Part shown: positions 1 through 9,125 of the stretch, in pieces
Layout of the letters: each line of letters begins with the position of its first letter
Numbering within the stretch: position 1 is the first letter of the stretch
Assembly: GCA_963775445.1 (NCBI GenBank)
Contig: CAVZIT010000004.1
Location: forward strand, 2,046,001-2,110,000
Direction: 5' to 3'
Length of the DNA stretch: 64,000 nucleotides
Source: Dokdonella_A sp963775445
GTDB taxonomy: Bacteria > Pseudomonadota > Gammaproteobacteria > Xanthomonadales > Rhodanobacteraceae
Position numbers and translations under genes: made by a program
The notes under the pieces: model-generated
Told to the model about the DNA's origin: nothing
Seen by the model: only the letters and a program-made list of their open reading frames with translations
The model's database searches: none

Positions 1-1326
1 CATCAATTGAACGACTCGCAGGCAAGCGCGATCGTGGTCCTCGACAACTTCGCGCATACCGTGGCCGAAGTCATCGAGTCCGTCCCGTGCCGCCATGTGG
101 TCTGCACCGCGATCGGCGATTTGCTTGGTTTCCCGAAATCGCTGCTGGTCAATCTTGTGGTGCGCTACATCAAGAAAATGGTGCCGCCTTTTTCCCTGCC
201 AGACGCCAGACGTTTCAACGACGCCCTGCAGATCGGCGCTCGCTCGCAACCGCCGACCACTCAGGTCGGACCCGAGGATATCGCGTTTTTGCAGTACACC
301 GGCGGCACAACCGGTGTCGCCAAAGGTGCCATGCTGACGCATCGCAACATGGTCGCCAACGTGCAACAGGCTTCGACTTGGGTAGGCGAAAACGTGAAGC
401 TGGGCGAAGAGGTAGTTGTTACGGCGTTGCCGCTGTATCACATCTTTGCATTGACGGCGAACTGCCTCACGTTCATGAAATTCGGTGGACTCAACTACCT
501 GATCACCAACCCCCGCGACATGCCGAACTTCGTGAAGGAACTACGCAAGCTCCATTTCACTGCGATCACCGGAGTCAATACGCTTTTCAGCGGCCTTCTC
601 AACACAGCCGGCTTCGAGCGCGTGAACTTTTCGACACTGCATCTGACACTCGGCGGCGGCACCGCGGTGCAAAGAACCGTATCGGAGCGCTGGAAAGAAG
701 TGACGGGCTGCGTCCTGGCCGAAGCATACGGATTGACGGAGGCTGCACCGGCAGTCTGCATCAATCCGCTGGACGGATCCGGCCGAATTGGTTCGATTGG
801 TCTCCCAGTGCCCTCAACCGAAGTGACGATCAGGGACGAGGATGGCCACGACGTCCCCATCGGCGAAACCGGCGAGCTGTGCGTGCGGGGACCCCAGGTC
901 ATGCGCGGCTACTGGAACGCACCACAGGAAACCTCCAAGGCAATCGATGCTGAGGGGTGGCTGCGCACGGGTGACATCGCGCGCATGGATGCGGATGGGT
1001 TCATCTTTATAGTCGACCGCAAGAAGGACATGATCCTGGTGTCCGGCTTCAACGTCTACCCGAACGAAATCGAGGACGTAGTGAGCTGCCATCCGGGCGT
1101 ACTTGAAGTCGCAGCGGTCGGTGTGCCGGATGAACATTCCGGCGAAGCGGTCAAAATCGTCGTGGTAAAGAAAGATCCTGCCCTCACCAAGGAAGCACTT
1201 CTCGATTACTGCCGCACCAACCTCACCGGCTATAAACTGCCAAAGGTGATCGAGTTCCGTGAGTCGCTGCCGAAGACGAATGTCGGCAAGATCCTGCGCC
1301 GGGAACTGAGGGATTCACCGGCGTAG
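1..1326 (+). CDS. rpfB: Long-chain acyl-CoA synthetase FadD/RpfB, 5' end outside window
   Basis: This is the C-terminal ~440 residues of an AMP-forming long-chain fatty acyl-CoA ligase. The frame is open to the window edge, so about 120 N-terminal residues of a ~560-residue FadD are missing. Visible motifs are the AMP-binding loop YTGGTTGVAKGAMLTHRN, the adenylate motif AYGLTEAAP, the hinge region GWLRTGDIARMDADGF and the C-terminal DRKKDMILVSGFNVYPNEIE. The family activates fatty acids to acyl-CoA at the inner membrane. In xanthomonads this gene, called rpfB, sits directly upstream of rpfF and affects the acyl chains that feed or turn over the DSF signal. The same order is seen here, with about 280 bp before rpfF. 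The enzyme family is certain. The rpfB name rests on the position. Confidence 0.95.
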   Translation, partial: HQLNDSQASAIVVLDNFAHTVAEVIESVPCRHVVCTAIGDLLGFPKSLLVNLVVRYIKKMVPPFSLPDARRFNDALQIGARSQPPTTQVGPEDIAFLQYTGGTTGVAKGAMLTHRNMVANVQQASTWVGENVKLGEEVVVTALPLYHIFALTANCLTFMKFGGLNYLITNPRDMPNFVKELRKLHFTAITGVNTLFSGLLNTAGFERVNFSTLHLTLGGGTAVQRTVSERWKEVTGCVLAEAYGLTEAAPAVCINPLDGSGRIGSIGLPVPSTEVTIRDEDGHDVPIGETGELCVRGPQVMRGYWNAPQETSKAIDAEGWLRTGDIARMDADGFIFIVDRKKDMILVSGFNVYPNEIEDVVSCHPGVLEVAAVGVPDEHSGEAVKIVVVKKDPALTKEALLDYCRTNLTGYKLPKVIEFRESLPKTNVGKILRRELRDSPA

Positions 1327-1358
1327 TCCAGGTTTCGACCTGCTCATGGCCAACGGCG

Positions 1359-1380
1359 GGCGCTTAAGCGCCTGATTTTC
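1359..1380 (+). terminator. Weak hairpin after rpfB
   Basis: A 14-base perfect palindrome (GGCGC stem, TTAA loop, GCGCC) lies 32 bases after the rpfB stop and is followed by TGATTTTC. It could be a weak intrinsic terminator separating rpfB from rpfF, but the stem is short and the T run is poor. Confidence 0.35.
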
Positions 1381-1607
1381 ATAAGAGAAAAGACGAAGAT
1401 ACATGAGTCCCATAATGGGACCGTGCATACGTCACATTTCTTGGATCAGACCGCCAGACTTTTTCCAAATTGTCAACTTGCCGTTAAAGACTGCGCTACA
1501 CTCGCCCGCGATCGTCTCGTGAGCAGGGGGCACTGGAAAGTGTCGCCAACCAGTCACTCGGCACTGCGATCAACCGGGTGGCACAAATTTTTCTGGGGTT
1601 TCCGTCC

Positions 1608-2543
1608 ATGAATAACGTCGAATCGCTCCGTCGTGACCAAAACTATCGTCTTTTGCGTTCCGCGGAGGACCCTGCGGCGAATGCGTTCTGGTGTTTCATG
1701 CATGCGAGCCACTTTCCGCTGGAAAGTGGGTATCGCGCCTGCTTCTCCCCACTGCTGATCAAGGAAATCCGCGAATTCCAGAAGAAGGCAGCTGACAAGC
1801 TGACTCTCCACGCGTTGAATTCCAGCGATCGCCTCGCGCACGTCGTGCTGGCTTCGGACGCTGACGTCTTCAACCTCGGTGGCGACCTAAGTCTGTTCTG
1901 TCGCCTGATCCGGGAACGAAACCGCGAGCATCTACTCGCGTACGCGCGTCAATGCGTCGAAGGCGTGTATGGCTTCCATGCACACCTCAATCGCAACGCG
2001 CACTCGATCGCGCTGGTTCAGGGCGACGCGCTTGGCGGCGGCTTCGAGGCGGCGTTGTCATGTCAGACGATCATCGCCGAAACCGGCGTCGGCATGGGTT
2101 TCCCGGAAGTACTGTTCGACCTGTTCCCCGGCATGGGTGCGTATTCCTTCCTGTGCAAGCGCGTAGCTCCGAAAGTTGCCGAAGAAATGATGCTCAACGG
2201 CACAGTCTATTCCACTGAAGAACTTCATCGCATGGGAATTGTGGACATACTGGTCCCACGTGGCGAAGGCGTCCAGGCAACCCATGATTTCATTCGGCGC
2301 AACCAGCGCATCTCGCATGCTCGCGCTGCGATGAACCGCGTACGCGAACTCGCGCAGCCGGTCAGCCTCACGGAACTCATGCAGGTCACTGAGATCTGGG
2401 TGGATACCGCAATGCGGCTCGGCGAAAAGTCCCTCCGGACGATGGAGCGTCTCGTTCGCGCCCAGCAGAAGCGCAATCCCCGGCCGCTGTCCACCGACGC
2501 ATCGGCGCCGATCGCTCGCGATGCCATGCTGGTTTCCGGCTGA
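1608..2543 (+). CDS. rpfF: DSF synthase RpfF (enoyl-CoA hydratase/thioesterase family)
   Basis: RpfF is a crotonase-fold enzyme that makes the diffusible signal factor, a cis-2-unsaturated fatty acid, by dehydrating 3-hydroxyacyl-ACP and then hydrolysing the thioester. The predicted protein is 311 residues. It carries the two catalytic glutamates in GGGFEAAL and GFPEV, spaced 20 residues apart as in the known enzyme (Glu141 and Glu161 in Xanthomonas). I chose the ATG at 1608 because it has a GGGG-type ribosome-binding sequence at a usual distance. An in-frame GTG at 1578 would add ten residues. The gene follows rpfB and converges on rpfC 48 bases away, the classical rpf arrangement. RpfF activity in the family is restrained by direct binding to the RpfC receiver domain, which is also encoded here. 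Confidence 0.96.
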   Translation: MNNVESLRRDQNYRLLRSAEDPAANAFWCFMHASHFPLESGYRACFSPLLIKEIREFQKKAADKLTLHALNSSDRLAHVVLASDADVFNLGGDLSLFCRLIRERNREHLLAYARQCVEGVYGFHAHLNRNAHSIALVQGDALGGGFEAALSCQTIIAETGVGMGFPEVLFDLFPGMGAYSFLCKRVAPKVAEEMMLNGTVYSTEELHRMGIVDILVPRGEGVQATHDFIRRNQRISHARAAMNRVRELAQPVSLTELMQVTEIWVDTAMRLGEKSLRTMERLVRAQQKRNPRPLSTDASAPIARDAMLVSG

Positions 2544-2578
2544 CGCGAAATCGTTTTCCTTCAAATGTGAAAGTCGGC

Positions 2579-2615
2579 GAGTGCATCCGGATCAGGAACG
2601 ATCCGGATTGCACTC
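2579..2615. terminator. Strong hairpin between convergent rpfF and rpfC
   Basis: An inverted repeat has a left arm GAGTGCATCCGGATC and a right arm whose complement differs by one bulged A, with a six-base loop. It spans the last codons of rpfC and the gap to rpfF. No clear T run follows on either strand, so it may end or protect both convergent transcripts without being a classical intrinsic terminator. Confidence 0.5.
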
Positions 2616-4745
2616 GCTGAGTATGATTTCCTTCGGCTGTTTCAGAGTCACGCGTGCGAGTTCCAGTTGCTCACGCAACATCCGAACTCGCTTGCGCCAC
2701 TCATTCGGCAACTGCCAATTGCCAAGGTTCATGGTTTCGGACGCGACCGCTGCCAACCTGATCGCTCCCATGTTCCCGGCGACGCCCTTGAGCGCATGGC
2801 AATGATCGCGGAAGGCGTCCCACTGGGTCGCCGCGCCGCTACCCTCCAGCGCCACGATGCATTGGAGTGCATCGCGCAGACACTCGCCAACGAACAAACC
2901 AAGAAACTCGTCGCCAAGCTGCAAGTCTTCGAGTTCCTCCAGGACCTGACGCGAGATCACATCGCCAGATAGTTGAGCCACGTCAGCGGCTCGCTCGTCG
3001 GGCTTCGCAGCCGCACCGGGCGTTCCCAACGCGATCTCCGCGAGTGCATCGAGCAGCTTCGGCACGGCAATCGGTTTGGTCAGGAACGCGCGGGCTCCAG
3101 CCAATTCGCAGTCGCGAATGATTGCGGGGGTAGCGTCGGCACTGAGCATCAGGAACGGTGTCAAATCCCGCCCGGCCTCCATGACACGTGCCTGTTTGAG
3201 TACGTCGAGCCCGCTTATTCCCGGCATGTGCAGATCAACGATGATCGCATCGAAATGGTCGCTCTCCATCTGCGTCAGCACTTCGTCACCGCTGACAACG
3301 ATGTGCGGCTGATGCCCGGCTTTCTCAAGCAGGCGGCGCAGTACCGTCAGATTGGCTGGCTGGTCGTCGGCCAAAAGCAGCTTGAGGGGGCGAACGCGCG
3401 CGCGATGGCGAACGAACGGATCCGCAAATTCGATGACGTTTTCGCTGGCGCGCTGTTGCACCTCGACCAGTACCGGCGCTTCCGGAGGTGTGACACGGAA
3501 CGGAATGTCGGCCCAGAAATGCGAGCCTTCGCCTTCGATGCTTTCGAGGTGGATTTCTCCACCGAGCAACTCGGTCAGAGAGCGTGCGATCGTCGTGCCC
3601 AGTCCGGTACCACCGAAGCGACGCGCGGGTCCATGTTCGGCCTGTTCGAAGGCCTGGAAGATTCTTGCTTGAGCGTCGAGGGGAATGCCGACCCCTGTGT
3701 CACGCACGGAAAAGCGCAGTCGAACGCCCAGATTGCTTGGAGAAGCGACGCGACTGACATTGATATTGACACCACCGCGCTCGGTGAACTTGACCGCATT
3801 CGATACCAGGTTGACCAGGATCTGGCGCAGGTGGTTCGCGTCGCCAAACAACGCATCCGGCACGTCCTCGGCGACGTTGACATCGAATGCCAATCCCCTG
3901 TCGACGGCGTTCGGCTGCAGCATCAGCTTGATGCCGCTCAAGATGCCCGCGAGCTTGAAATCGGATTCGCTGCGCTTGAGCTTCCCGGCTTCGATCGCGG
4001 AGATGTCGAGGACGTCTTCGACCAATGCCAGCAGCGTCTGCGCGGACGCTTGCATCACGTCGGCACATTCACGTTGCTCGGTGGTCAGTCGGGTCGTGCT
4101 CAGCAGTTCCGCCATGCCGACGATGCCGTTGAGCGGCGTGCGGAATTCATGACTCATGTTCGCGACGAAACTGCTCTTGGCCTCGTTCGCTCTGCGCGCT
4201 TCTTCCGTGGCTCGCGTCAACGCTCTGAGCAAGGAACTCAGATAGAGCGGTATGGCGATCAAGCCAACCAGCAGTCCCCACGACAGCGACTGGTTCTGAT
4301 GCCAGAAATCTGTCGTGATGATCACTGCCGAGAACGATACGCAGGCGATTGCAACCGCAGCACGAAGATATTGCGGCCCGTAGCGCAAACCGTTGCCGAT
4401 CGTGACCCAGAGGTAAACCACATAAAGCGGTGCCAGTTCCTCTCCCCCCAGCCGCATGATCGCGAACATCGCAGCGTAGTCGCCGAACATGCCGATCCAG
4501 CGACGCACGTGCGAGACGCCAGGACGCAGCGCGATCGCGCAGACCAAGCCGATACCTATTGCAGCCTCGATGGAGAGATACAGCAACGCCTCCGGCAGCG
4601 AGCCCTTGAGGCCCGACGCCGATGCAACACCAAGCAGGTAGATGAGAAACAGGCCGACGATCGCGATACGCACGAACGCCTGCTCGTGCTCGCTATCCGG
4701 GCGGCCAGCAAATCGTGCCGGCAATTTATGTAAGAGCTTCAACAT
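2592..4745 (-). CDS. rpfC: DSF sensor hybrid histidine kinase RpfC
   Basis: RpfC is an inner-membrane hybrid sensor kinase of 717 residues. In order it has several transmembrane segments (about residues 25-172), a HisKA domain with the phospho-histidine in NMSHEFRTPLNG (His199), an HATPase domain with RDTGVGIP and GGTGLG boxes, a receiver domain with the acidic pair LLADD and phospho-acceptor Asp504 in VDLHMPG, and a C-terminal HPt domain with His650 in HALKGVAGN. In Xanthomonas this relay passes the DSF signal to RpfG, and the receiver also sequesters RpfF. The gene is 46 bp downstream of rpfG in the same direction and convergent with rpfF. Every key relay residue is present, so it should be functional. 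No rpfH lies between rpfG and rpfC. Confidence 0.96.
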   Translation of the reverse strand: MLKLLHKLPARFAGRPDSEHEQAFVRIAIVGLFLIYLLGVASASGLKGSLPEALLYLSIEAAIGIGLVCAIALRPGVSHVRRWIGMFGDYAAMFAIMRLGGEELAPLYVVYLWVTIGNGLRYGPQYLRAAVAIACVSFSAVIITTDFWHQNQSLSWGLLVGLIAIPLYLSSLLRALTRATEEARRANEAKSSFVANMSHEFRTPLNGIVGMAELLSTTRLTTEQRECADVMQASAQTLLALVEDVLDISAIEAGKLKRSESDFKLAGILSGIKLMLQPNAVDRGLAFDVNVAEDVPDALFGDANHLRQILVNLVSNAVKFTERGGVNINVSRVASPSNLGVRLRFSVRDTGVGIPLDAQARIFQAFEQAEHGPARRFGGTGLGTTIARSLTELLGGEIHLESIEGEGSHFWADIPFRVTPPEAPVLVEVQQRASENVIEFADPFVRHRARVRPLKLLLADDQPANLTVLRRLLEKAGHQPHIVVSGDEVLTQMESDHFDAIIVDLHMPGISGLDVLKQARVMEAGRDLTPFLMLSADATPAIIRDCELAGARAFLTKPIAVPKLLDALAEIALGTPGAAAKPDERAADVAQLSGDVISRQVLEELEDLQLGDEFLGLFVGECLRDALQCIVALEGSGAATQWDAFRDHCHALKGVAGNMGAIRLAAVASETMNLGNWQLPNEWRKRVRMLREQLELARVTLKQPKEIILSECNPDRS

Positions 4746-4791
4746 CTAACCAACTGCCAACTTGATGTGATTTCGGACACGGCCATACAAA

Positions 4792-5844
4792 TTACAGGCC
4801 AAGGTTTGATGGCGACAGCCTGGACTGCTGAATTTCGACAATCCTGTCTTCATTCGCCAACAGGATATCCACGCAGAGAGGATCAAAAAGCGTGCCACGT
4901 TGCTCGCGGAAGTACTCCATGGCTTCCTGGTTCGACCAGGCTTTCTTGTACGGTCGCTCCGTGGTGAGCGCATCAAAGGCATCGGCGATAGCGACGATTC
5001 GAGCCGTCAGTGGGATAGCCTCTCCTTTGAGACCATCCGGGTAGCCACTGCCGTTCCAGCGCTCATGGTGCCGCAATGCGACAGTGGCACCCAGCTGCAC
5101 GAAGCGACTCTGGCTGTCCCGCAGGATTTCATGCCCGATGACCGGATGCTTGCGCATCACGGCAAATTCCTCCTCGGTCAGGCTGCCACGCTTGAGCAGT
5201 ATCGCGTCGGGGACGCCGATCTTGCCGATGTCGTGCAGCGGCGCGGCCAACGTCAGGATGCGCGTGTCCTCGTCGGACATCCCGTGCTCCTCCGCGATCA
5301 GCTCGGTATAGCGGGCCATGCGCAGCAGATGAATGCCAGTACCGTAATCGCGATATTCGATCGCCTTGGCGAGCCGGAAAAGGGTTTCCCGCTCGCGCTG
5401 TTCGACCTCCTGAAGCCCTTCGAGCACCCTGCTCTCGAGCCAGCGCGCGCGTTGCTTGACCGATTCCCCCTGCTGACGCAACAGCAGAAGGTTCTTGCAG
5501 CGTGATCGCAGCTCGCGCGGCCGCACCGGCTTGACCAGAAAATCGATGACCCCGGCATCCAGAGCCGCCTGCCGCACTGGCTCGTCGCCAACCACGCTGA
5601 TCAGAACGATAGGAATGTCACGATGTGACAGGGGCCGGCGAAATTGGCGTGCGAACTCAAGGCCGTCCATGACCGGCATGCGGTAATCGAGGAGGAGCAA
5701 ATCGGTGTGATTGCTGTCGGACCACTGGAGCGCGTCAACCGGGCTTCCGAAATCCGACACACGGATATCAGAATTGATGCCCTCAATCACATGCCGAAGC
5801 ATCGTCCGGGCAGACGGCTGGTCATCGACGATCAGTACGTTCAC
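4792..5844 (-). CDS. rpfG: Response regulator RpfG, REC plus HD-GYP phosphodiesterase
   Basis: RpfG is a 350-residue cytoplasmic response regulator. The N-terminal receiver has the acidic pair IVDDQP, phospho-acceptor Asp53 in LLLDYRMP and the conserved lysine in LVKPVRP. A coiled linker (about 120-160) leads to an HD-GYP domain with HD at His204/Asp205 (LHDIGKIG) and the signature RHHERWNGSGYPDG at about 258-271. The family hydrolyses cyclic di-GMP when activated by RpfC, switching cells out of the biofilm mode and turning on virulence or exoenzyme genes. It starts the rpfG-rpfC operon. A PilZ-domain gene lies 141 bp upstream in the same orientation, which is a plausible cyclic-di-GMP partner. 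Confidence 0.96.
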   Translation of the reverse strand: MNVLIVDDQPSARTMLRHVIEGINSDIRVSDFGSPVDALQWSDSNHTDLLLLDYRMPVMDGLEFARQFRRPLSHRDIPIVLISVVGDEPVRQAALDAGVIDFLVKPVRPRELRSRCKNLLLLRQQGESVKQRARWLESRVLEGLQEVEQRERETLFRLAKAIEYRDYGTGIHLLRMARYTELIAEEHGMSDEDTRILTLAAPLHDIGKIGVPDAILLKRGSLTEEEFAVMRKHPVIGHEILRDSQSRFVQLGATVALRHHERWNGSGYPDGLKGEAIPLTARIVAIADAFDALTTERPYKKAWSNQEAMEYFREQRGTLFDPLCVDILLANEDRIVEIQQSRLSPSNLGL

Positions 5845-5985
5845 GCTAACTCTCCATGGCCGATCGCTGAAACTCCCTCCTCCCTGAGTTCACACGCGTC
5901 CGCCGGCAAGATCACCGCAGCGTAATCCCTCGTGTCCACCATCTCGCAGGTTAAACTATACTCCGATGGACAGTAACGCAGTTAT

Positions 5986-6366
5986 TTAACAAAATCTTTT
6001 CGATTTCAACAAGCTACCCGCCTTTACGCAGTCCGGTTCAATCCGGTCGGCGTAGGCACCGAGGAGCCTCCACAGCGGAATCTCCTTGTTCTCCGGTATT
6101 CGCGCATAAGCAAAGCCGATCTGGTCCGAGGTCAAGCGCGCAACCGTCGCCTCCATGTGCAGGCAGAAGTCTTCACCAATCAGCAGGTCGAGCACGAACA
6201 GATCGCCCACCGCGCCTGCCCAGGTGCGCGGACGATCGACCAACATCCCCGTTGCCGAAATATCCTGGGTGTCGGCGAACCACGAATCCCCGCCGCGATT
6301 CATCAACACCGTTGAACAAAGCGGTTTGCGCGCGTAGCGCGCCTTGACGCCGCTGTCGGCGTTCAT
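5986..6366 (-). CDS. PilZ-domain protein
   Basis: A 126-residue single-domain PilZ protein. The second signature, DISATG (D-x-S-x-x-G), is intact at about residues 35-40. The first, normally RxxxR, reads as R10-x-x-R13-K14, so one arginine is replaced by lysine or shifted. It may bind cyclic di-GMP weakly, or it may act as a protein adaptor. It is transcribed in the same direction as rpfG-rpfC and lies just upstream, which suggests a role in DSF/cyclic-di-GMP signalling. This is an inference from position. In Xanthomonas, PilZ proteins are known to act with RpfG in motility control. About 160 bp without a recognisable feature separates it from lysS. Confidence 0.8.
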   Translation of the reverse strand: MNADSGVKARYARKPLCSTVLMNRGGDSWFADTQDISATGMLVDRPRTWAGAVGDLFVLDLLIGEDFCLHMEATVARLTSDQIGFAYARIPENKEIPLWRLLGAYADRIEPDCVKAGSLLKSKRFC

Positions 6367-6526
6367 CGAGACCCCAAAAGCGCTGATACCTGAATGACCC
6401 TACAAAGCAAGACTTATGCCGGGACGGTGCGCCTATTCCGCAGGTGCGGTCCACTACGAAGATTGCCTGCCTGCCCCTCTGGGCAATCATCCCGGGTTTC
6501 GCCGAACCGGATACAGCGAACGCAGA

Positions 6527-8089
6527 TCACGCCTCCCGGCGCATTGCGGGAAACAACAACACGTCACGGATCGTCGGCACATCCGCGAACAACATCACGA
6601 GACGGTCGATGCCCACGCCCAGACCGCCCGTGGGCGGCATGCCCACTTCAAGCGCGCGGATATAGTCGGCATCGTAATGCATGGCTTCGTCGTCGCCGGC
6701 ATCGCGCGCTTCGACCTGGGCGCGAAAACGCGCTGCCTGATCCTCCGGATCGTTGAGTTCTGAAAAACCGTTGGCCAGCTCCCTGGAGCCGATGAATAAT
6801 TCGAAGCGATCGGTAATCTCGGGATCCGAGTCATTGGCACGCGACAAGGGCGAGACCTCGGTGGGATAAGCGGTAACGAACGTTGGCTGGACAAGCGTGT
6901 CCTCGACGGTTTTTTCGAAGATCTCGACCATCAGCTTGCCCCAACCGTATTCGCCCTTGACCGGCATGCCGAGGGAATCGCAATACCGCGCCAAGACCTC
7001 CCGATCGCGCAGGCTGTCCCTCGCGATTTCCGGATTCTGTTCAAGCACTGCATCTTCCATGCGTACACGGCGAAACGGCGAACCGACATCGATTGCATTG
7101 CCGTCCCAGGCCAACTCCGTGCGACCGAGCACTGCTCGCGCAGCGTCGCGAATCATGGCTTCAGTGAGGTCCATGATGTCCTCGTAGGTCGCGTAAGCCT
7201 GGTAAAGCTCGAGCATCGTGAATTCCGGATTGTGCCGGGTGGACATGCCCTCGTTGCGGAAGTTGCGATTGATCTCGTAAACGCGCTCGAAACCGCCAAC
7301 CACGAGACGCTTCAGGTACAACTCCGGAGCGACACGCAGGTACATGTCGATCCCCAGCGTATTGTGGTGTGTCCGGAACGGTCGGGCAGTGGCGCCTCCT
7401 GGGATCGGATGCAGCATCGGCGTCTCCACTTCCATGAAGCGACGCTCGGAACCTTCGAGCCAACTCCTGAGGAAACTGATCAGGCGCGCGCGCATGCTGA
7501 AGACCGCTCGCGCCTCGGGCGTCACGATCAGATCGACATAGCGCTGCCGGTATCGATGCTCGATATCCGCGAGGCCATGCCACTTGTCCGGGAGGGGCCG
7601 CAGCGACTTGCTGAGGAGTCGCAAGGCAATCACGCGGACGGACAGCTCGCCCGTGCGCGTGCGCATCAGCGACCCTTGTGCACCCACGATGTCGCCGACA
7701 TCCCAAGTCTTGAACGCATCATACGTTGCGCCGAGTGTCGCGCCTTGCAGAAACAACTGGATGCGCCCGCTCCCGTCCTGAATCTCGGCAAAGCTCGCTT
7801 TGCCCATCACCCGTTTGGCGAGGATGCGCCCTGCCACGCGCACCGGGGCGATCTGCTCCAATGCCGCGTTGTCCCAGCGCACTGCGTCCTCATGCTTGGA
7901 CTGCACATCGCCCGCAAACGCATCGGGCCGGAAATCGTTCGGAAACGCGATGCCCTGCCTGCGCAAGTCACGCAGTTTTTCCCGACGTTCGGCGATCAGC
8001 TTGTTCTCCTCGCCGGTTCTCTCGGCGCTCGCGTCGAAGCCCACCGAGCCGGCTTCGCCGGTATTTGTCGTCTTCGTCATATGCGTCAT
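6527..8089 (-). CDS. lysS: Lysyl-tRNA synthetase, class II
   Basis: LysS charges tRNA-Lys with lysine in the cytoplasm. The predicted protein is 520 residues, close to the usual ~505. It has an N-terminal OB-fold anticodon-binding domain (RVAGRILAKRVMGKASFAEI) and a class II catalytic core with motif 2 FRNEGMSTRHNPEFTM and motif 3 GVGIDRLVMLFAD near the C-terminus. The open frame extends further upstream, but residues before this start do not look like LysS. I favour the ATG at 8089, which has AGG seven bases upstream; an ATG at 8080 would remove three residues. It lies between the rpf genes and prfB, as in Xanthomonas and Xylella. Confidence 0.96.
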   Translation of the reverse strand: MTHMTKTTNTGEAGSVGFDASAERTGEENKLIAERREKLRDLRRQGIAFPNDFRPDAFAGDVQSKHEDAVRWDNAALEQIAPVRVAGRILAKRVMGKASFAEIQDGSGRIQLFLQGATLGATYDAFKTWDVGDIVGAQGSLMRTRTGELSVRVIALRLLSKSLRPLPDKWHGLADIEHRYRQRYVDLIVTPEARAVFSMRARLISFLRSWLEGSERRFMEVETPMLHPIPGGATARPFRTHHNTLGIDMYLRVAPELYLKRLVVGGFERVYEINRNFRNEGMSTRHNPEFTMLELYQAYATYEDIMDLTEAMIRDAARAVLGRTELAWDGNAIDVGSPFRRVRMEDAVLEQNPEIARDSLRDREVLARYCDSLGMPVKGEYGWGKLMVEIFEKTVEDTLVQPTFVTAYPTEVSPLSRANDSDPEITDRFELFIGSRELANGFSELNDPEDQAARFRAQVEARDAGDDEAMHYDADYIRALEVGMPPTGGLGVGIDRLVMLFADVPTIRDVLLFPAMRREA

Positions 8090-8285
8090 CAAGTGCCTGG
8101 AGAGCTCCGCGATGGCCATCCGGAGCGAACATTCTGTATTCAATCGCGGAAAAAATATTAGAGTATAGTCTGCGCATCTTGTCGCGCGCCGGGGACTGCT
8201 TCGCGTTTTTGGAGATTCGTTTGATCCACGGAGCGAAGACCGTGGGCGGACAGGGTATTCGTGTTGACACCTTAGGGAGAGATCC

Positions 8286-9071
8286 ATGAAAGCTCGCCAC
8301 CTCCATTTTACGCTGGCCGCGATGTTGGCCATGCTGTTCACGTTTGCAGGAACAACGACGTTCGCCGCCGACCAAATGGCCGCCAAGGACGCGCCAGGCA
8401 CGGTCGCCACAACTTGGGTCATGTGGCCGAAGGAAGGCCAGACGCAGCAATTCGAGGCCGCATTGAAGGCCCATGCCGCGTGGCGCAAGACTGCTGGTGA
8501 AGGTTTCACCTGGTCGATCTACCAACCGGTGGTCGGCTCGGATCTCACGTTGTATGTGGTGCGCTCCGGCCAGCACCACTGGAAGGATATGGATGAGGAA
8601 GCCGCCTGGGAGGCAAGCAGCGGCGCGGACAAGAAATTCGATACAGACGTCGGCCCGTACGTGGCGCGCGTCGAGCACTACTTTTCCGAAACCGACACCA
8701 AGCTCAGCCACTGGGTCGAAAGCCCGGACTACAAGTACTTCGGCGTCACCGAGTACGCCACCAAGCCCGGCACTTACGGTGAGCGGCTTGATGCAATGAA
8801 CAAGATCCAGAAGGCCATCGTCGACGAAAAATGGCCCTATCCGTACGAGATTTCGAACTCGATCGGCGGCAAGGGCGGCATGCTCATCGTCGATCCAATG
8901 AAGAGCTATGCCGACATGGCCGATCCGAATCCCTCGTTGATGCAGGTCCTGGCCAAGTCGCTCGGATCGGATGCGGCCGCGGCTGCAACGATGAAGCAGT
9001 TCGGCAGCACGATCGATCACAGCGACTACACCGTTTACATGTATCGGCCCGACCTTTCGACACCGAAGTAG
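8286..9071 (+). CDS. Exported protein of unknown function
   Basis: A 261-residue protein with a clear Sec signal peptide (positively charged start, hydrophobic core about residues 8-24, cleavage near FAA-DQ). The mature part alternates short hydrophobic strands with charged helices (TTWVMWPKEGQTQQFEAA, ITEYAT-like and YTVYMYRPDL segments). This resembles dimeric alpha-beta barrel proteins of the NIPSNAP/ABM type, but no diagnostic motif is visible and I do not assign a function. A good ribosome-binding site, AGGGAGAG, precedes the ATG. It is a single-gene unit, divergent from lysS and ended by a strong terminator. It sits alone on the plus strand between lysS and prfB, so it probably entered the core block later. 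Confidence 0.8.
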   Translation: MKARHLHFTLAAMLAMLFTFAGTTTFAADQMAAKDAPGTVATTWVMWPKEGQTQQFEAALKAHAAWRKTAGEGFTWSIYQPVVGSDLTLYVVRSGQHHWKDMDEEAAWEASSGADKKFDTDVGPYVARVEHYFSETDTKLSHWVESPDYKYFGVTEYATKPGTYGERLDAMNKIQKAIVDEKWPYPYEISNSIGGKGGMLIVDPMKSYADMADPNPSLMQVLAKSLGSDAAAAATMKQFGSTIDHSDYTVYMYRPDLSTPK

Positions 9072-9093
9072 CATCGTTGCGATGCTGCGGAAT

Positions 9094-9121
9094 CCTCCCG
9101 GCTCGCCGGGAGGGTTTTTTG
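9094..9121 (+). terminator. Rho-independent terminator
   Basis: A nine-base stem CCTCCCGGC/GCCGGGAGG with a tiny loop is followed by seven T residues. It lies just after the exported-protein gene and before the convergent end of prfB. The T run serves the plus strand only. Confidence 0.92.
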
Positions 9122-9125
9122 TCGC

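Noticed and set aside
1465..1505. TTGTCA and TACACT as a sigma-70 promoter for rpfF
   Set aside because: The spacing is 21 bases, too long for a normal promoter, and no alternative pair is convincing.
2973..4733. 586-codon open frame antisense to rpfC
   Set aside because: High GC content leaves long antisense frames open. The translation is rich in Arg, Gln and Asp with no family pattern, and the opposite strand encodes an intact RpfC.
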